Shown: one piece after another, positions 7,572 through 16,152 of the stretch
Layout: every line of letters begins with the position of its first letter
Position numbering within the stretch: the stretch's first letter is position 1
From: Sphingomonas taxi
GTDB taxonomy: Bacteria; Pseudomonadota; Alphaproteobacteria; Sphingomonadales; Sphingomonadaceae
Assembly (NCBI RefSeq): GCF_000764535.1
Contig: NZ_CP009571.1
Span: 434,001-498,000 of the forward strand
Direction: 5' to 3'
Length of the DNA: 64,000 nt
Notes under the pieces: generated by a model
The model's database searches: none
Told to the model about the DNA's origin: nothing
What the model saw: the letters and a program-made list of their open reading frames with translations, nothing else
Translations under genes and position numbers: made by a program

Positions 7572-8252
7572 ATGGACTGGACGGTTTCGATCACCCACCA
7601 CGGCGCCGAGGCGCAGCCCGTCGTCGTCATCGACGGTTTCGCCGATGCCGCGCGCTTCCGCGACGATGCCGCCTTCCTGTCGTTCGCGCCGATCGGGTCC
7701 CATTATCCCGGCATCCGCGCCCCGGTCTCACCGCGGATGCTGCGCGATCTGCTCGCCCGGCTCGAGCCCGTCGCACAGGCGGCGTTCGGCGTCGGCGGGC
7801 TGGCGATCGCCGATGCCTTCTATTCGATCGTCACCACGCCGCCGGCGGCGCTCGCGCCGATCCAGCGCCTGCCGCATTTCGACGAAGTCTCGCCGACGCG
7901 GCTCGCGCTGCTCCACTATCTGTCGCCGGACGAGCGCAGCGGCACCGCCTTCTACCGGCATCGCAGCACCGGTTTCGAGTCGATCGACGCGACGCGGCTC
8001 GACCCGTATCGCGCCGCGCTCGACGCCGACCTGCGACGCGACGGCCTGCCCGCGGCCGGCTATATCGCGGGCGACACGCCGGTGTTCGAGCGGCTGGCGG
8101 TGCACGAGGGGCGGTTCAATCGCGCGATCCTCTATCGATCGAACACGCTGCACTGCGCCGATCTGCCGGTGGACCTCGCCTTCGATCCCGATCCGGCGAC
8201 CGGGCGGCTCACCGTCAACACCTTCCTCGACGCCACGCACTTAATGATCTGA
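7572..8252 (+). CDS. DUF6445-type protein with an HxD...H arrangement
   Basis: The 226-residue soluble protein starts MDWTVSITHHGAEAQPVVVIDGF. It resembles the DUF6445 proteins that accompany TonB-dependent receptors and flavin halogenases in sphingomonads and caulobacters (recalled, not searched). It contains PHFDEVSPTRLALLHYLSPDERSGTAFYRH near the middle and ILYRSNTLHCADLPVDL near the end. That is an HxD...H spacing, with a strand-rich core, like 2-oxoglutarate/Fe(II) oxygenases such as SM-20/prolyl hydroxylases. I infer a possible metal-oxygenase fold but cannot prove it. The ATG at 7572 has no clear ribosome site; a TTG further upstream is less likely. Confidence 0.7.
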   Translation: MDWTVSITHHGAEAQPVVVIDGFADAARFRDDAAFLSFAPIGSHYPGIRAPVSPRMLRDLLARLEPVAQAAFGVGGLAIADAFYSIVTTPPAALAPIQRLPHFDEVSPTRLALLHYLSPDERSGTAFYRHRSTGFESIDATRLDPYRAALDADLRRDGLPAAGYIAGDTPVFERLAVHEGRFNRAILYRSNTLHCADLPVDLAFDPDPATGRLTVNTFLDATHLMI

Positions 8253-8287
8253 CGTTGCACGAAAAGCACGGCGCGCCTGCCGCTCCG

Positions 8288-8299
8288 TGAATACGTATG
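8288..8299 (+). promoter_or_regulatory. candidate LacI-type operator TGAATACGTATG, copy 1
   Basis: The 12 bases TGAATACGTATG surround the palindromic core ATACGTAT. They lie in the 158-base gap between the DUF6445 gene and the TonB-dependent receptor at 8411. An identical 12-mer (13 with the preceding G) occurs at 14227 in the lacI/amylase promoter region. A CG-centred palindrome is the usual shape of LacI-family operators, so the LacI regulator at 13132-14184 is the obvious candidate to bind both. Confidence 0.6.
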
Positions 8300-8410
8300 T
8301 GGCCGACTTGGCTCCTAATCCCCCCGCGTTCACAAGCCGGGCAACCAGTCAGCTGATCATCCGCGATGGAGCGGGTGGGGGCATGACGCCACCAGGGGGA
8401 GGATTTCTTC

Positions 8411-11323
8411 GTGTCCCAGACCGAGTCTCTATACACGCGCCGCGCTCGTATCGCGCTGTGCTCCAGCACCGTCGCCATCGCCAGCGTGCTGCTGGTCACC
8501 GGCGGTGCCGCCTTCGCGCAGGAAGCGCCCAACCCGCAGTCGCCCACCGCCAATCCGCCCGCCGCGGCGACGGTGCAGGCGCCGGCCCCCGCCGCCGAGC
8601 CGACCCCCAATCAGGAGGCGGCACAGACGCAGACCGTCGAGGACGCCGCCACCGACAGTGGCGAGATCGTCGTCACCGGCATCCGCGCCAGCCTCGCCAA
8701 TTCCGCGAAGATCAAGCGCAACTCGACGCTGATCGTCGACAGCGTCTCGGCCGAGGACGTCGGCAAGCTGCCCGACGTCTCGATCGCCGATTCGCTCGCG
8801 CGTCTGCCCGGCGTCACTGCGCAGCGGCTCGAGGGGCGCGACCAGCGCCTGTCGATCCGCGGCCTCGGCCCCGATTTCTCGACGACGCTGCTCAACGGCC
8901 GCGAACAGGTGACCGTCGGTGACAACCGCGGCGTCGAATACGATCAATATCCCTCGGAATTCTTCCGCAACGTCAACGTCTACAAGTCCGCCGACGCGTC
9001 GCTGATCGCGGCGGGCATCTCGGGCACCGTCGATTTGCGCATGCTGCGTCCGCTCGAACAATCGGGCCGCGTCTTCGCGATCAACGCGCGCGGCCAGATG
9101 AACGGCATCGACAATCTCAACCCGGATTCGTCGCGCTACGGCTATCGCGCCTCGGCGACCTATATCGACAAATTCGCGGGCGACACGCTCGGCATCGCGA
9201 TCGGCGTATCGGGGACGCAGACGCCGTCGCAGGACGAACGCTACAATGCCTGGGGCTATCCGGGCACCGGCACCGCCGCCGACCCGTTCATCCTCGGCGG
9301 CGCCAAGCCCTATGTCCAGTCGAACGAGCTGAAGCGCTACGGCGCGGTCGGCACGATCGAATGGCAGCCGTCCGAGGTGTTCCACTCGACCTTTGACGCG
9401 CTCTATTCCAACTTCGAGGAAACGCAGCGGCTGCGCGGCATCGAATTCCCGCTCGGCTTCTCCGATCCGGTGCGCAGCGGCATCACCGTCAACAACGGCT
9501 TCGCGACGACGACGACGTTCAGCAACGTCTTCGCGGTCCAGCGCAACGACTATAACCAGCGCAAGGCAGAGAATCTGTCGCTCGGCTGGAACAACGACAT
9601 CAAGCTCGGCGAGCGCCTCCACTTCAACGTCGATGCGAGCTGGAGCCGCGCGACGCGCACCGACTTCCTGCTCGAGACCAACACCGGCACCGGCTTCGCC
9701 AAGAGCGGCGTCGCCGACACGGTGACCGTCACGCAGAATGCCAACGGCACCTACCGGATCGTGCCGACGCTCGATTATACCAACACCAACATCCTGCGCC
9801 TCACCGATCCGCAGGGCTGGGGCAACAACGGCACGCAGGCAGTGGTCCAGTCGGGCTTCCTCAACCAGCCCAAGTTCAAGGACGATCTCAAGTCGCTTCG
9901 CGCCAGCCTCAACGGCGAGTTCGAGGGCAGCCTCGTGCGCAGCTGGGAGGTCGGCGGCAATTACAGCCGGCGCGAGAAGACCAGCGCCTATACCTCCTAT
10001 TTCCTCTGCCCGCGGGGCGCCGGCACCGGCTGCACCGTCGCGAGCGGCACGCCGACCAGCGCCGCGGTGCCGACCGAGGCGTTGCTCGGCACCAACATCC
10101 CGCTCGATTATCTCGGCGTCCCGGCGATGCTGACCTACGACCCGCTTTACGTGTACAACAATGCGCTCAACGCCGCTTATGACAACCGGCCGTCGTCGCT
10201 GGTCCGCGACAATCGCGTCATCGAGGACGTCTATACCGGCTATGCCAAACTGAGCCTCGACGGCGACCTCGGCGGCAAGGCGGTCAAGGGTGCGCTCGGC
10301 GTGCAGGTGGTCCGCTCCGAACAACGGTCGGTCGGCCAGATCGCCAGCGTCGTCAACGGCGTGGTCACCGTCGCCCCGGCCGACCAGACCGAAAAATACA
10401 CCAACGTCCTGCCCTCGGCGACCTTCTCGGTCGAGCTGGTCGACAACGGCTACGTCAAGCTCGGCGCATCGCAGACGATGGTGCGTCCGCGCCTCGACCA
10501 GGAGCGCGTCACGCAGGACGTGGGGATCAACCTCACCAACATCGGTCGTACCCCGGCGGGGCTGTTCCCGGTGTTCAGCTCGACCGGCGGCAACGTCGCG
10601 CTGCGGCCCTATCAGTCGACCAACATCGACCTGTCGCTGGAGAAATATTTCGACGCCGGCGGCTATGTCGCGCTGTCGGGCTATTTCAAGCACCTCACCG
10701 ACTTCGTCGATCCGAACAACAGCTACGCCTACGATTTCTCGGCGCTGCTGCCGGCGCTAACCGCGGCGCAGCAGGCGCAGGTCATCGCTGCCGGCCAGAC
10801 GATCGGCAACGTCAGCGCACCGGCCAACACCGGTCGCGGCGAGGTGCTCGGCGTCGAGGCGACCGTCTCGCTGCCGTTCAAGGCGATCACCAGCGCACTG
10901 GACGGCTTCGGCATCTTCGCCAGCGGCAATTACACGCAGTCGACGATCAAGTTCGCCAGCAACCCGACGCAGGCGATCACCTTGCCCGGCCTGTCCAAGT
11001 GGACCGGCAGCGGCACGATCTACTTCGAGAAATGGGGCTTCCAGGCGCGCGCCAACTATCGCTACCGCTCGGACTTCCTCGCCGAGGTCGCCGGCCTCTC
11101 GGCGTCGCCTACCTATCGCACCGCCAAGTCGGAAGGCATCCTCGACGCGCAGATCGGCTATGAATTCCAGGAGGGCTTCCTCCGCGGCTTCTCGATCCTC
11201 GCGCAGGCGAAGAACCTCACCGATCGTCCGTTCATCACCTATCAGAACGACGATCCGCGCCAGGTGATCGATTACCAGCGCTATGGCCGCGATTATTATA
11301 TCGGCGTCACCTACAAATTCTGA
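8411..11323 (+). CDS. TonB-dependent receptor paired with a halogenase
   Basis: The 970-residue outer-membrane receptor starts with GTG, eight bases after GGGGGAGGA. It has a signal peptide (residues about 1-36, ending GGAAFAQ), a Pro/Ala-rich linker, the TonB-box-like EIVVTGIRASL near residue 85, and a plug domain with VSAEDVGKLPDVSIADSLARLPGVTAQR and LSIRGLGPDFSTTLLNGRE. A 22-strand barrel follows, ending in the aromatic YIGVTYKF. VTGIRASL..S..iK plus IADSL.RLPGV is typical of the carbohydrate-type receptors of Caulobacter and sphingomonads. The substrate is probably an oligosaccharide; the operator shared with the amylase genes suggests maltodextrin or a related glucan (inference). A hairpin terminator/attenuator lies between it and the halogenase. 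Confidence 0.88.
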   Translation: MSQTESLYTRRARIALCSSTVAIASVLLVTGGAAFAQEAPNPQSPTANPPAAATVQAPAPAAEPTPNQEAAQTQTVEDAATDSGEIVVTGIRASLANSAKIKRNSTLIVDSVSAEDVGKLPDVSIADSLARLPGVTAQRLEGRDQRLSIRGLGPDFSTTLLNGREQVTVGDNRGVEYDQYPSEFFRNVNVYKSADASLIAAGISGTVDLRMLRPLEQSGRVFAINARGQMNGIDNLNPDSSRYGYRASATYIDKFAGDTLGIAIGVSGTQTPSQDERYNAWGYPGTGTAADPFILGGAKPYVQSNELKRYGAVGTIEWQPSEVFHSTFDALYSNFEETQRLRGIEFPLGFSDPVRSGITVNNGFATTTTFSNVFAVQRNDYNQRKAENLSLGWNNDIKLGERLHFNVDASWSRATRTDFLLETNTGTGFAKSGVADTVTVTQNANGTYRIVPTLDYTNTNILRLTDPQGWGNNGTQAVVQSGFLNQPKFKDDLKSLRASLNGEFEGSLVRSWEVGGNYSRREKTSAYTSYFLCPRGAGTGCTVASGTPTSAAVPTEALLGTNIPLDYLGVPAMLTYDPLYVYNNALNAAYDNRPSSLVRDNRVIEDVYTGYAKLSLDGDLGGKAVKGALGVQVVRSEQRSVGQIASVVNGVVTVAPADQTEKYTNVLPSATFSVELVDNGYVKLGASQTMVRPRLDQERVTQDVGINLTNIGRTPAGLFPVFSSTGGNVALRPYQSTNIDLSLEKYFDAGGYVALSGYFKHLTDFVDPNNSYAYDFSALLPALTAAQQAQVIAAGQTIGNVSAPANTGRGEVLGVEATVSLPFKAITSALDGFGIFASGNYTQSTIKFASNPTQAITLPGLSKWTGSGTIYFEKWGFQARANYRYRSDFLAEVAGLSASPTYRTAKSEGILDAQIGYEFQEGFLRGFSILAQAKNLTDRPFITYQNDDPRQVIDYQRYGRDYYIGVTYKF

Positions 11324-11352
11324 CGCCGACCTCCATTCCTCCCCGGAACCTT

Positions 11353-11383
11353 GGGCTGTCGTCTTGTGACGGCAGCCCTTTTT
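11353..11383 (+). terminator. Rho-independent terminator or attenuator between receptor and halogenase
   Basis: GGGCTGTCGTC (11353-11363) pairs with GACGGCAGCCC (11368-11378) over 11 positions with one G-U, across a TTGT loop, and TTTTT follows. It lies 30 bases after the receptor stop and only 18 bases before the halogenase ATG. It probably lowers read-through from receptor to halogenase rather than separating independent operons. Confidence 0.75.
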
Positions 11384-11400
11384 GTCGATAGGCCAAGGGC

Positions 11401-12897
11401 ATGACTGCATCCGTCACCACGATCGTGATCGCCGGCGGCGGCACCGCCGGCTGGATGGCGGCGGCGGCGCTGGGCGGCTTTCTCGAGACCGGCTATCGCA
11501 TCCGCCTGATCGAATCCGATGAGATCGGCACGGTCGGCGTCGGCGAGGCGACGATCCCGCAGATCCGCCTGTTCAATCAGGCGCTCGGCCTCGACGAGGA
11601 TGCCTTCCTGCGTGCCACCGGCGGCACGTTCAAGCTCGGCATCGCCTTCGACGGCTGGCGCGAGCCCGGCCATAGCTACATGCACGCTTTCGGCGATGTC
11701 GGCCGCGACGTCGGGCTGATCGCCTTCCAGCATTACTGGCTGCGCGCCCGCCGGCTCGGCCTCGCCAAGCCGCTCGACGCTTATTGCCTCAACGAGGTCG
11801 CGGCGCGGGCCGGGCGGATGCACCGCGGCGGGCCGCTCACCGCGGCGACGATCCCGGCGATGCCTTATGCCTTCCATTTCGATGCGGGCCTCTATGCCGC
11901 CTATCTCCGCCGCTTCGCGGTCAACCGCGGCGTCGAGCGGACCGAGGGGAGAATCGCCGGCGTCGAACGCGATTCCCTGACCGGCGACGTCGCCGCGCTG
12001 ACGCTCGATTCCGGCGAGCGTGTCGCCGGCGACCTGTTCCTCGACTGCACCGGTTTCCGCGGCCTGCTGATCGAGGGGGCGCTCGCAACCGGTTACGAGG
12101 ACTGGCGCCATTGGCTGCCCTGCGACCGCGCGATCGCGGTACCGAGCGCCAATGTCGGCGCGCCCTTGCCCTATACCCGCGCGATCGCGCGCGAGGCGGG
12201 CTGGCAATGGCGTATTCCGCTCCAGCATCGCACCGGCAACGGCCACGTCTATTGCAGCGCTTTTACCAGCGACGAGGCCGCTGCCGACACGTTGCTCGCC
12301 ACTATCGAGGGCGAGGCGCAGGGCGATCCGCGCCAGCTCCGCTTCGTCACCGGCCGCCGCAAGCGCGCGTGGAGCCACAATGTCGTCGCGATGGGGCTGG
12401 CGAGCGGCTTCCTCGAACCGCTCGAATCGACCAGCATCCACCTCATCCAGTCGGCGATCGCGCGGCTGATCAAGCTCCTGCCCGCGCTGCCCGTCGCCCC
12501 CGCCTTGCGCGACGAATACAATCGCCAGACCGGGGTCGAGATCGAGCGCATCCGCGACTTCCTGATCCTCCATTATTGGGCGAACGGCCGCGACGAACCG
12601 TTCTGGCAGGCGTGCCGGGCGATGGACCTGCCCGATACGCTGCGCGCCAAGATCGCGCTCTGGCAGGAGGCGGGGACGATCGTCCGCGAACAGGAGGAAT
12701 TGTTCACCGAGGACGGCTGGCTCCAGGTGCTGGCCGGGCAGGGGGTCGCAGCGCGTGCGCATCACCCGCTCGCCGACCAGATCGACGACGGCGACCTCGG
12801 CGAATATATGGAGACGCTGGAACTGCTCTACCGTCGCGAGGCGGGCGCGATGCCGACGCACGCGGCGTTCATCGACCGGCATTGCAAGGCGCGGTGA
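11401..12897 (+). CDS. flavin-dependent halogenase (tryptophan halogenase family)
   Basis: The 498-residue protein has the FADH2-dependent halogenase hallmarks. These are the nucleotide-binding motif VIAGGGTAGWMAA (residues 9-21), GVGEATIPQIRLFNQ, the catalytic lysine in GGTFKLGIAF (Lys78, equivalent to Lys79 of the tryptophan halogenases), the halogenase motif WQWRIP, and GFLEPLESTSIHLIQ, which carries the second conserved acidic site. The family makes HOCl or HOBr, forms a lysine haloamine and halogenates an electron-rich ring. Related enzymes next to TonB receptors in Brevundimonas and Xanthomonas act on indole in vitro, but their true substrate is unknown. Position suggests a compound imported by the receptor. 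No signal peptide is present, so it is cytoplasmic. Confidence 0.85.
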   Translation: MTASVTTIVIAGGGTAGWMAAAALGGFLETGYRIRLIESDEIGTVGVGEATIPQIRLFNQALGLDEDAFLRATGGTFKLGIAFDGWREPGHSYMHAFGDVGRDVGLIAFQHYWLRARRLGLAKPLDAYCLNEVAARAGRMHRGGPLTAATIPAMPYAFHFDAGLYAAYLRRFAVNRGVERTEGRIAGVERDSLTGDVAALTLDSGERVAGDLFLDCTGFRGLLIEGALATGYEDWRHWLPCDRAIAVPSANVGAPLPYTRAIAREAGWQWRIPLQHRTGNGHVYCSAFTSDEAAADTLLATIEGEAQGDPRQLRFVTGRRKRAWSHNVVAMGLASGFLEPLESTSIHLIQSAIARLIKLLPALPVAPALRDEYNRQTGVEIERIRDFLILHYWANGRDEPFWQACRAMDLPDTLRAKIALWQEAGTIVREQEELFTEDGWLQVLAGQGVAARAHHPLADQIDDGDLGEYMETLELLYRREAGAMPTHAAFIDRHCKAR

Positions 12898-12914
12898 TTG
12901 TGAGAAAGGTTTTT

Positions 12915-13050
12915 GTTCGCGCAGGGACGCAGAGACGCGAAGGTGTCGCGCCCGGGGCAAGGCGTGGTCCTGTCTACCTCATGGCGTGAAAGGACGGACC
13001 GCGGCCGCGGCAGCCGCTTCCCCTTTGCGTCTCTGCGTCTCTGCGCGAAC
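12915..13050. repeat. long imperfect inverted repeat in the halogenase-lacI gap
   Basis: A 29-base left arm (12915-12943) and a 29-base right arm (13022-13050) are reverse complements with two mismatches and enclose 78 bases. Each arm itself repeats GACGCAGA-type units (CGCAGAGACGC). The element fills the convergent gap between the halogenase and lacI. It resembles a palindromic intergenic repeat seen in multiple copies in related genomes; it contains no open frame and could fold as a long hairpin that also ends transcription from both sides. Confidence 0.65.
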
Positions 13051-13131
13051 TCTCTTCTTTGCCGGGTTTGAAAAGGCACGAATGTTCGAGCGGGAGCGCC
13101 ACCTATCCCCCGTTGCCGACGCCTAATATCG

Positions 13132-14184
13132 TCACGTCGATCCGCGCACGATCAGCCGCGGTTGCAACAGCGCCGTATCGGTCGGTTCGTCGGCGATGCG
13201 GCGCAGCAAGGTGTCGACCAGCACTTCGCCCGCGCGGCGATAGTCCTGCGCGATCGTCGTCAGCGGCGGCTGCGTCGTCGCGGCGGCGGGGATGTCGTCG
13301 AAGCCGACGATCGCGACATCCTCGGGCACGCGCCGCCCGGCCTCGGTCAGCGCGCGCATCGCGCCGAGGGCGATGATGTCGGAGGCCGCGAACAGCGCGT
13401 CGAACGGAATGTCGCGCGCCAGCAACCGCTTCGTCGCTTCATAACCCGAGTGTTCGACGGTCAGCGCATCGGCGTGCAGGCCGGGATCGACCGGCAGGCC
13501 ATGCGCGCGCAACACGGCGCACAGCCCGCGATAGCGGTCGCGGAATTCGGGATAGTGATCGTCGGCATGGCCGATGAAGCCGATCCGGCGGCGACCGCGG
13601 TCGACCAGATGCTCGGCGGCGATCCGCCCGCCCGCGATATTGTCGCAGCCGATCGTCACGCCGAGATTGTGGCTGTCGACCGAGCCCCAGCGCACGAAAT
13701 GCGTCCCCTGCGCGACCAGCGCCTCCAGCCGCGCCTTGTACAGTTCGTAATCGCCATAGCCGAGCAGGATGATCCCGTCCGCCTTGCGACTGTCCTCGTA
13801 ATCGGTGTGCCAGTCGGCGGAGAGCTGCTGGAACGAGCTGAGCAGATCGTAGCCGCGCGCCGCGCAGGTGCGCAGGATCGATCCCAGCATCGACAGGAAG
13901 AAGGGGTTGATGAAGCTGCCGTCGTCGAGCGGGTCCTCGAAGAACAGCAGCGCCAGCGTCATGCTCTGCCCCCGCCGCAGCGACGAGGCGTTTTTGTCGA
14001 CCTTGTAGTTGAGCTGGCGGGCGATCGCCTCGATCCGCATTCGCGTCGCCGCGCTCACCGTGCGGTCGCCGCGCAGCGCGCGGCTGACGGTCGGCTGCGA
14101 CACGCCGGCGCGTGCGGCGATGTCGAAGGAGGTCGGCTTGTCGCTCGCTCCGCCCGGTCCCCGTCCTCTGCTCTTCACGGCCAT
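13132..14184 (-). CDS. LacI-family transcriptional regulator
   Basis: The 350-residue repressor has an N-terminal helix-turn-helix and hinge (SFDIAARAGVSQPTVSRALRGDRTVSAATRMRIEAIARQLNYKVDKNAS, residues about 18-66). A periplasmic-binding-protein-like effector domain follows: LALLFFEDPLDDG, GIILLGYGDYE, TIGCDNIAGGRIAAEHLVDRGRRRIGFIGH, FDALFAASDIIALGAMRALTEAG, and VAIVGFDDIPAAATTQPPLTTIAQDY. It stands divergent from the amylase operon. It is the likely binder of the TGAATACGTATG sites at 14227 and 8288, so it would control both the amylase genes and the receptor/halogenase genes. The inducer is probably a maltodextrin sugar (inference). Confidence 0.9.
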   Translation of the reverse strand: MAVKSRGRGPGGASDKPTSFDIAARAGVSQPTVSRALRGDRTVSAATRMRIEAIARQLNYKVDKNASSLRRGQSMTLALLFFEDPLDDGSFINPFFLSMLGSILRTCAARGYDLLSSFQQLSADWHTDYEDSRKADGIILLGYGDYELYKARLEALVAQGTHFVRWGSVDSHNLGVTIGCDNIAGGRIAAEHLVDRGRRRIGFIGHADDHYPEFRDRYRGLCAVLRAHGLPVDPGLHADALTVEHSGYEATKRLLARDIPFDALFAASDIIALGAMRALTEAGRRVPEDVAIVGFDDIPAAATTQPPLTTIAQDYRRAGEVLVDTLLRRIADEPTDTALLQPRLIVRGST

Positions 14185-14226
14185 GAGGGCAATCTACATC
14201 AGTGCGACGGGGCGGGATAGCGTCAG

Positions 14227-14238
14227 TGAATACGTATG
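14227..14238 (+). promoter_or_regulatory. candidate LacI-type operator TGAATACGTATG, copy 2
   Basis: The 12-mer, identical to the copy at 8288 and in the same orientation, lies in the divergent gap between lacI (start 14184) and the amylase (start 14329). From here it could control both directions, giving lacI autoregulation and control of the three-gene hydrolase operon. Confidence 0.65.
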
Positions 14239-14328
14239 CCCTATGCTTGGCTTGGCGCGCCCGCGTCCGCACAACGGCCCCGGATGCGGCCGGCGATGGA
14301 TCGGGCGCACGACGATGCCGGGGGATGC

Positions 14329-16152
14329 ATGCTGAAGCTCGCCACACGAACCGCGACCGCGCTTGCGCTGCTGTTCGCTGCCCCCGCCGTGTCCGCGCAG
14401 ACCGCCGATTATCGCGCGCGGTTGCCGCAGGACGAGGTGATCTATTTCCTGCTCCCCGACCGGTTCGAGAATGGCGACACCGCCAACGATCGCGGTGGCC
14501 TCACGGGCGGCCCGCTCGTCACCGGCTTCGATCCGACGGCGAAAGGCTTCTATCACGGCGGCGACCTCAAGGGGCTGACCCGGCGGCTCGACTATATCCA
14601 GTCGCTCGGCGCGACGGCTTTGTGGGTCGGGCCGATCTTCAAGAACAAGCCGGTGCAGGGCGGCCCCGGCCGGCAATCGGCGGGCTATCACGGCTATTGG
14701 ATCACCGACTTCACGCAGGTCGATCCGCATCTCGGCACCAATGACGATTTCGCCGCTTTGGTCGCGGCGGCGCATGCGCGCGGGATGAAGGTCTATATGG
14801 ACATCATCATCAACCACACCGCCGACGTGATCCAGTATCGCGAATGCCAGGCAAAGCGCGAATGCCCGTATCGCAGCCGCGCCGATTATCCCTATCAGCG
14901 CCGGCTCGGCATCACCGGCAAGCCGATCAATCCGGGTTTCGCCGGTGACGACGTCCGCACGCCGGAGAATTTCGCGCGCCTGACCGATCCGGCCTATGCC
15001 TATACGCCCTTCGTTCCCGCCGCCGAAAAGGCGGTGAAGCTGCCGGCATGGCTCAACGACGTCACGCTCTACCACAATCGCGGCGACACGACCTATCGCA
15101 ACGAGAGTTCGACGATGGGTGATTTCGTCGGCCTCGACGATCTGATGACCGAGAATCCGAAGGTCGTCGCGGGGATGATCGACATCTTCGGCGGCTGGAT
15201 CGACCGGTTCGGGATCGACGGCTTCCGCATCGACACCGCGCGCCACGTCAACCCGGAATTCTGGACCGAATTCGTCCCCGCCATGCAGGCACGCGCGAAG
15301 GCGAAGGACATTCCCAATTTCCACATCTTCGGCGAGGTGTCGGATCACGAGGTGCGGCCGGCGGTGCTCGCGCAGCATACGATCGTCGACAAACTGCCCG
15401 CGGTGCTCGACTTCTCCTTCCGGCAGGCGGTGGTCGAGACGGTCGCCGGCACGCGTGGCACCGACGCGTTCGAGGCTCTGTTCGACGGCGATGCGCTCTA
15501 TGCCAAGGGCTTCGACACCGCGGTGCAATTGCCGACCTTCACCGGCAATCACGACGACGGCCGCTTCTCGACCTTCGTCCGCAAGGCCTTCCCGCAGGCG
15601 AGCGACGCCGAGGTGATGGCGCGCGTCATGCTGTCCAACGCGATGCTGCTGACGCTGCGCGGCGTACCGACGATCTATTCGGGCGACGAACAGGGGTTCG
15701 TCAGCGACGGCAACGATCAGGATGCGCGCGAAGACATGTTCGCGAGCAAGGTCGCGGTCTATAACGACAACCGCCTGCTCGGCACCAATACCACCAACGC
15801 GACGGCGCATTTCGGGCAGGACAATCCGCTGTTCCGGCAGACCGCCGCGCTGGCGAAGCTGCGTCTGGCCACCCCGGCGCTCACCCGCGGTCGCCAGCAG
15901 CTGCGCGCCCGCGAGGAGACGCCGGGCCTGCTCGCCATCTCGCGTTTCGATCCGGACAGCGGCGCGGAGGTGCTGCTCGCCTTCAACACCGCGACGACGC
16001 CGCTCACCCGTCAGGTCGAGGTCGGCATCGGCGCGACCGGCGCGACCACGCTCTCCGGCAGCGGCTGCGGTGCGGTCGCCGCGCCGGGCAGCCTGACGAT
16101 CACGCTTCCTCCCCTCGGCTATGCCGTCTGTGCCCTGAAGGCGACCCAATGA
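14329..16152 (+). CDS. secreted GH13 alpha-amylase family enzyme
   Basis: The 607-residue product has a signal peptide (LALLFAAPAVSAQ, cleaved near residue 24), so it acts in the periplasm or outside. The GH13 barrel regions are all present: region I MDIIINHTAD, region II GFRIDTARHV with nucleophile Asp302, region III HIFGEVSD with acid/base Glu336, and region IV TFTGNHDD with Asp409. A beta-sandwich follows the barrel. The enzyme should cut alpha-1,4-glucans to maltodextrins. I chose the ATG at 14329, after GGGGGA, because the signal peptide starts there. The stop overlaps the next GH13 gene (ATGA). It is the first gene of a hydrolase operon with a putative LacI operator upstream. Confidence 0.9.
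   Translation: MLKLATRTATALALLFAAPAVSAQTADYRARLPQDEVIYFLLPDRFENGDTANDRGGLTGGPLVTGFDPTAKGFYHGGDLKGLTRRLDYIQSLGATALWVGPIFKNKPVQGGPGRQSAGYHGYWITDFTQVDPHLGTNDDFAALVAAAHARGMKVYMDIIINHTADVIQYRECQAKRECPYRSRADYPYQRRLGITGKPINPGFAGDDVRTPENFARLTDPAYAYTPFVPAAEKAVKLPAWLNDVTLYHNRGDTTYRNESSTMGDFVGLDDLMTENPKVVAGMIDIFGGWIDRFGIDGFRIDTARHVNPEFWTEFVPAMQARAKAKDIPNFHIFGEVSDHEVRPAVLAQHTIVDKLPAVLDFSFRQAVVETVAGTRGTDAFEALFDGDALYAKGFDTAVQLPTFTGNHDDGRFSTFVRKAFPQASDAEVMARVMLSNAMLLTLRGVPTIYSGDEQGFVSDGNDQDAREDMFASKVAVYNDNRLLGTNTTNATAHFGQDNPLFRQTAALAKLRLATPALTRGRQQLRAREETPGLLAISRFDPDSGAEVLLAFNTATTPLTRQVEVGIGATGATTLSGSGCGAVAAPGSLTITLPPLGYAVCALKATQ

Noticed and set aside
8429..10693. Long reverse frame opposite the TonB-dependent receptor
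   Set aside because: It has shadow composition only; the forward strand has signal peptide, plug and barrel motifs.
12915..13050. CRISPR array
   Set aside because: The repeats form one inverted pair with internal short units, not regularly spaced direct repeats with unique spacers; no cas gene is in the window.
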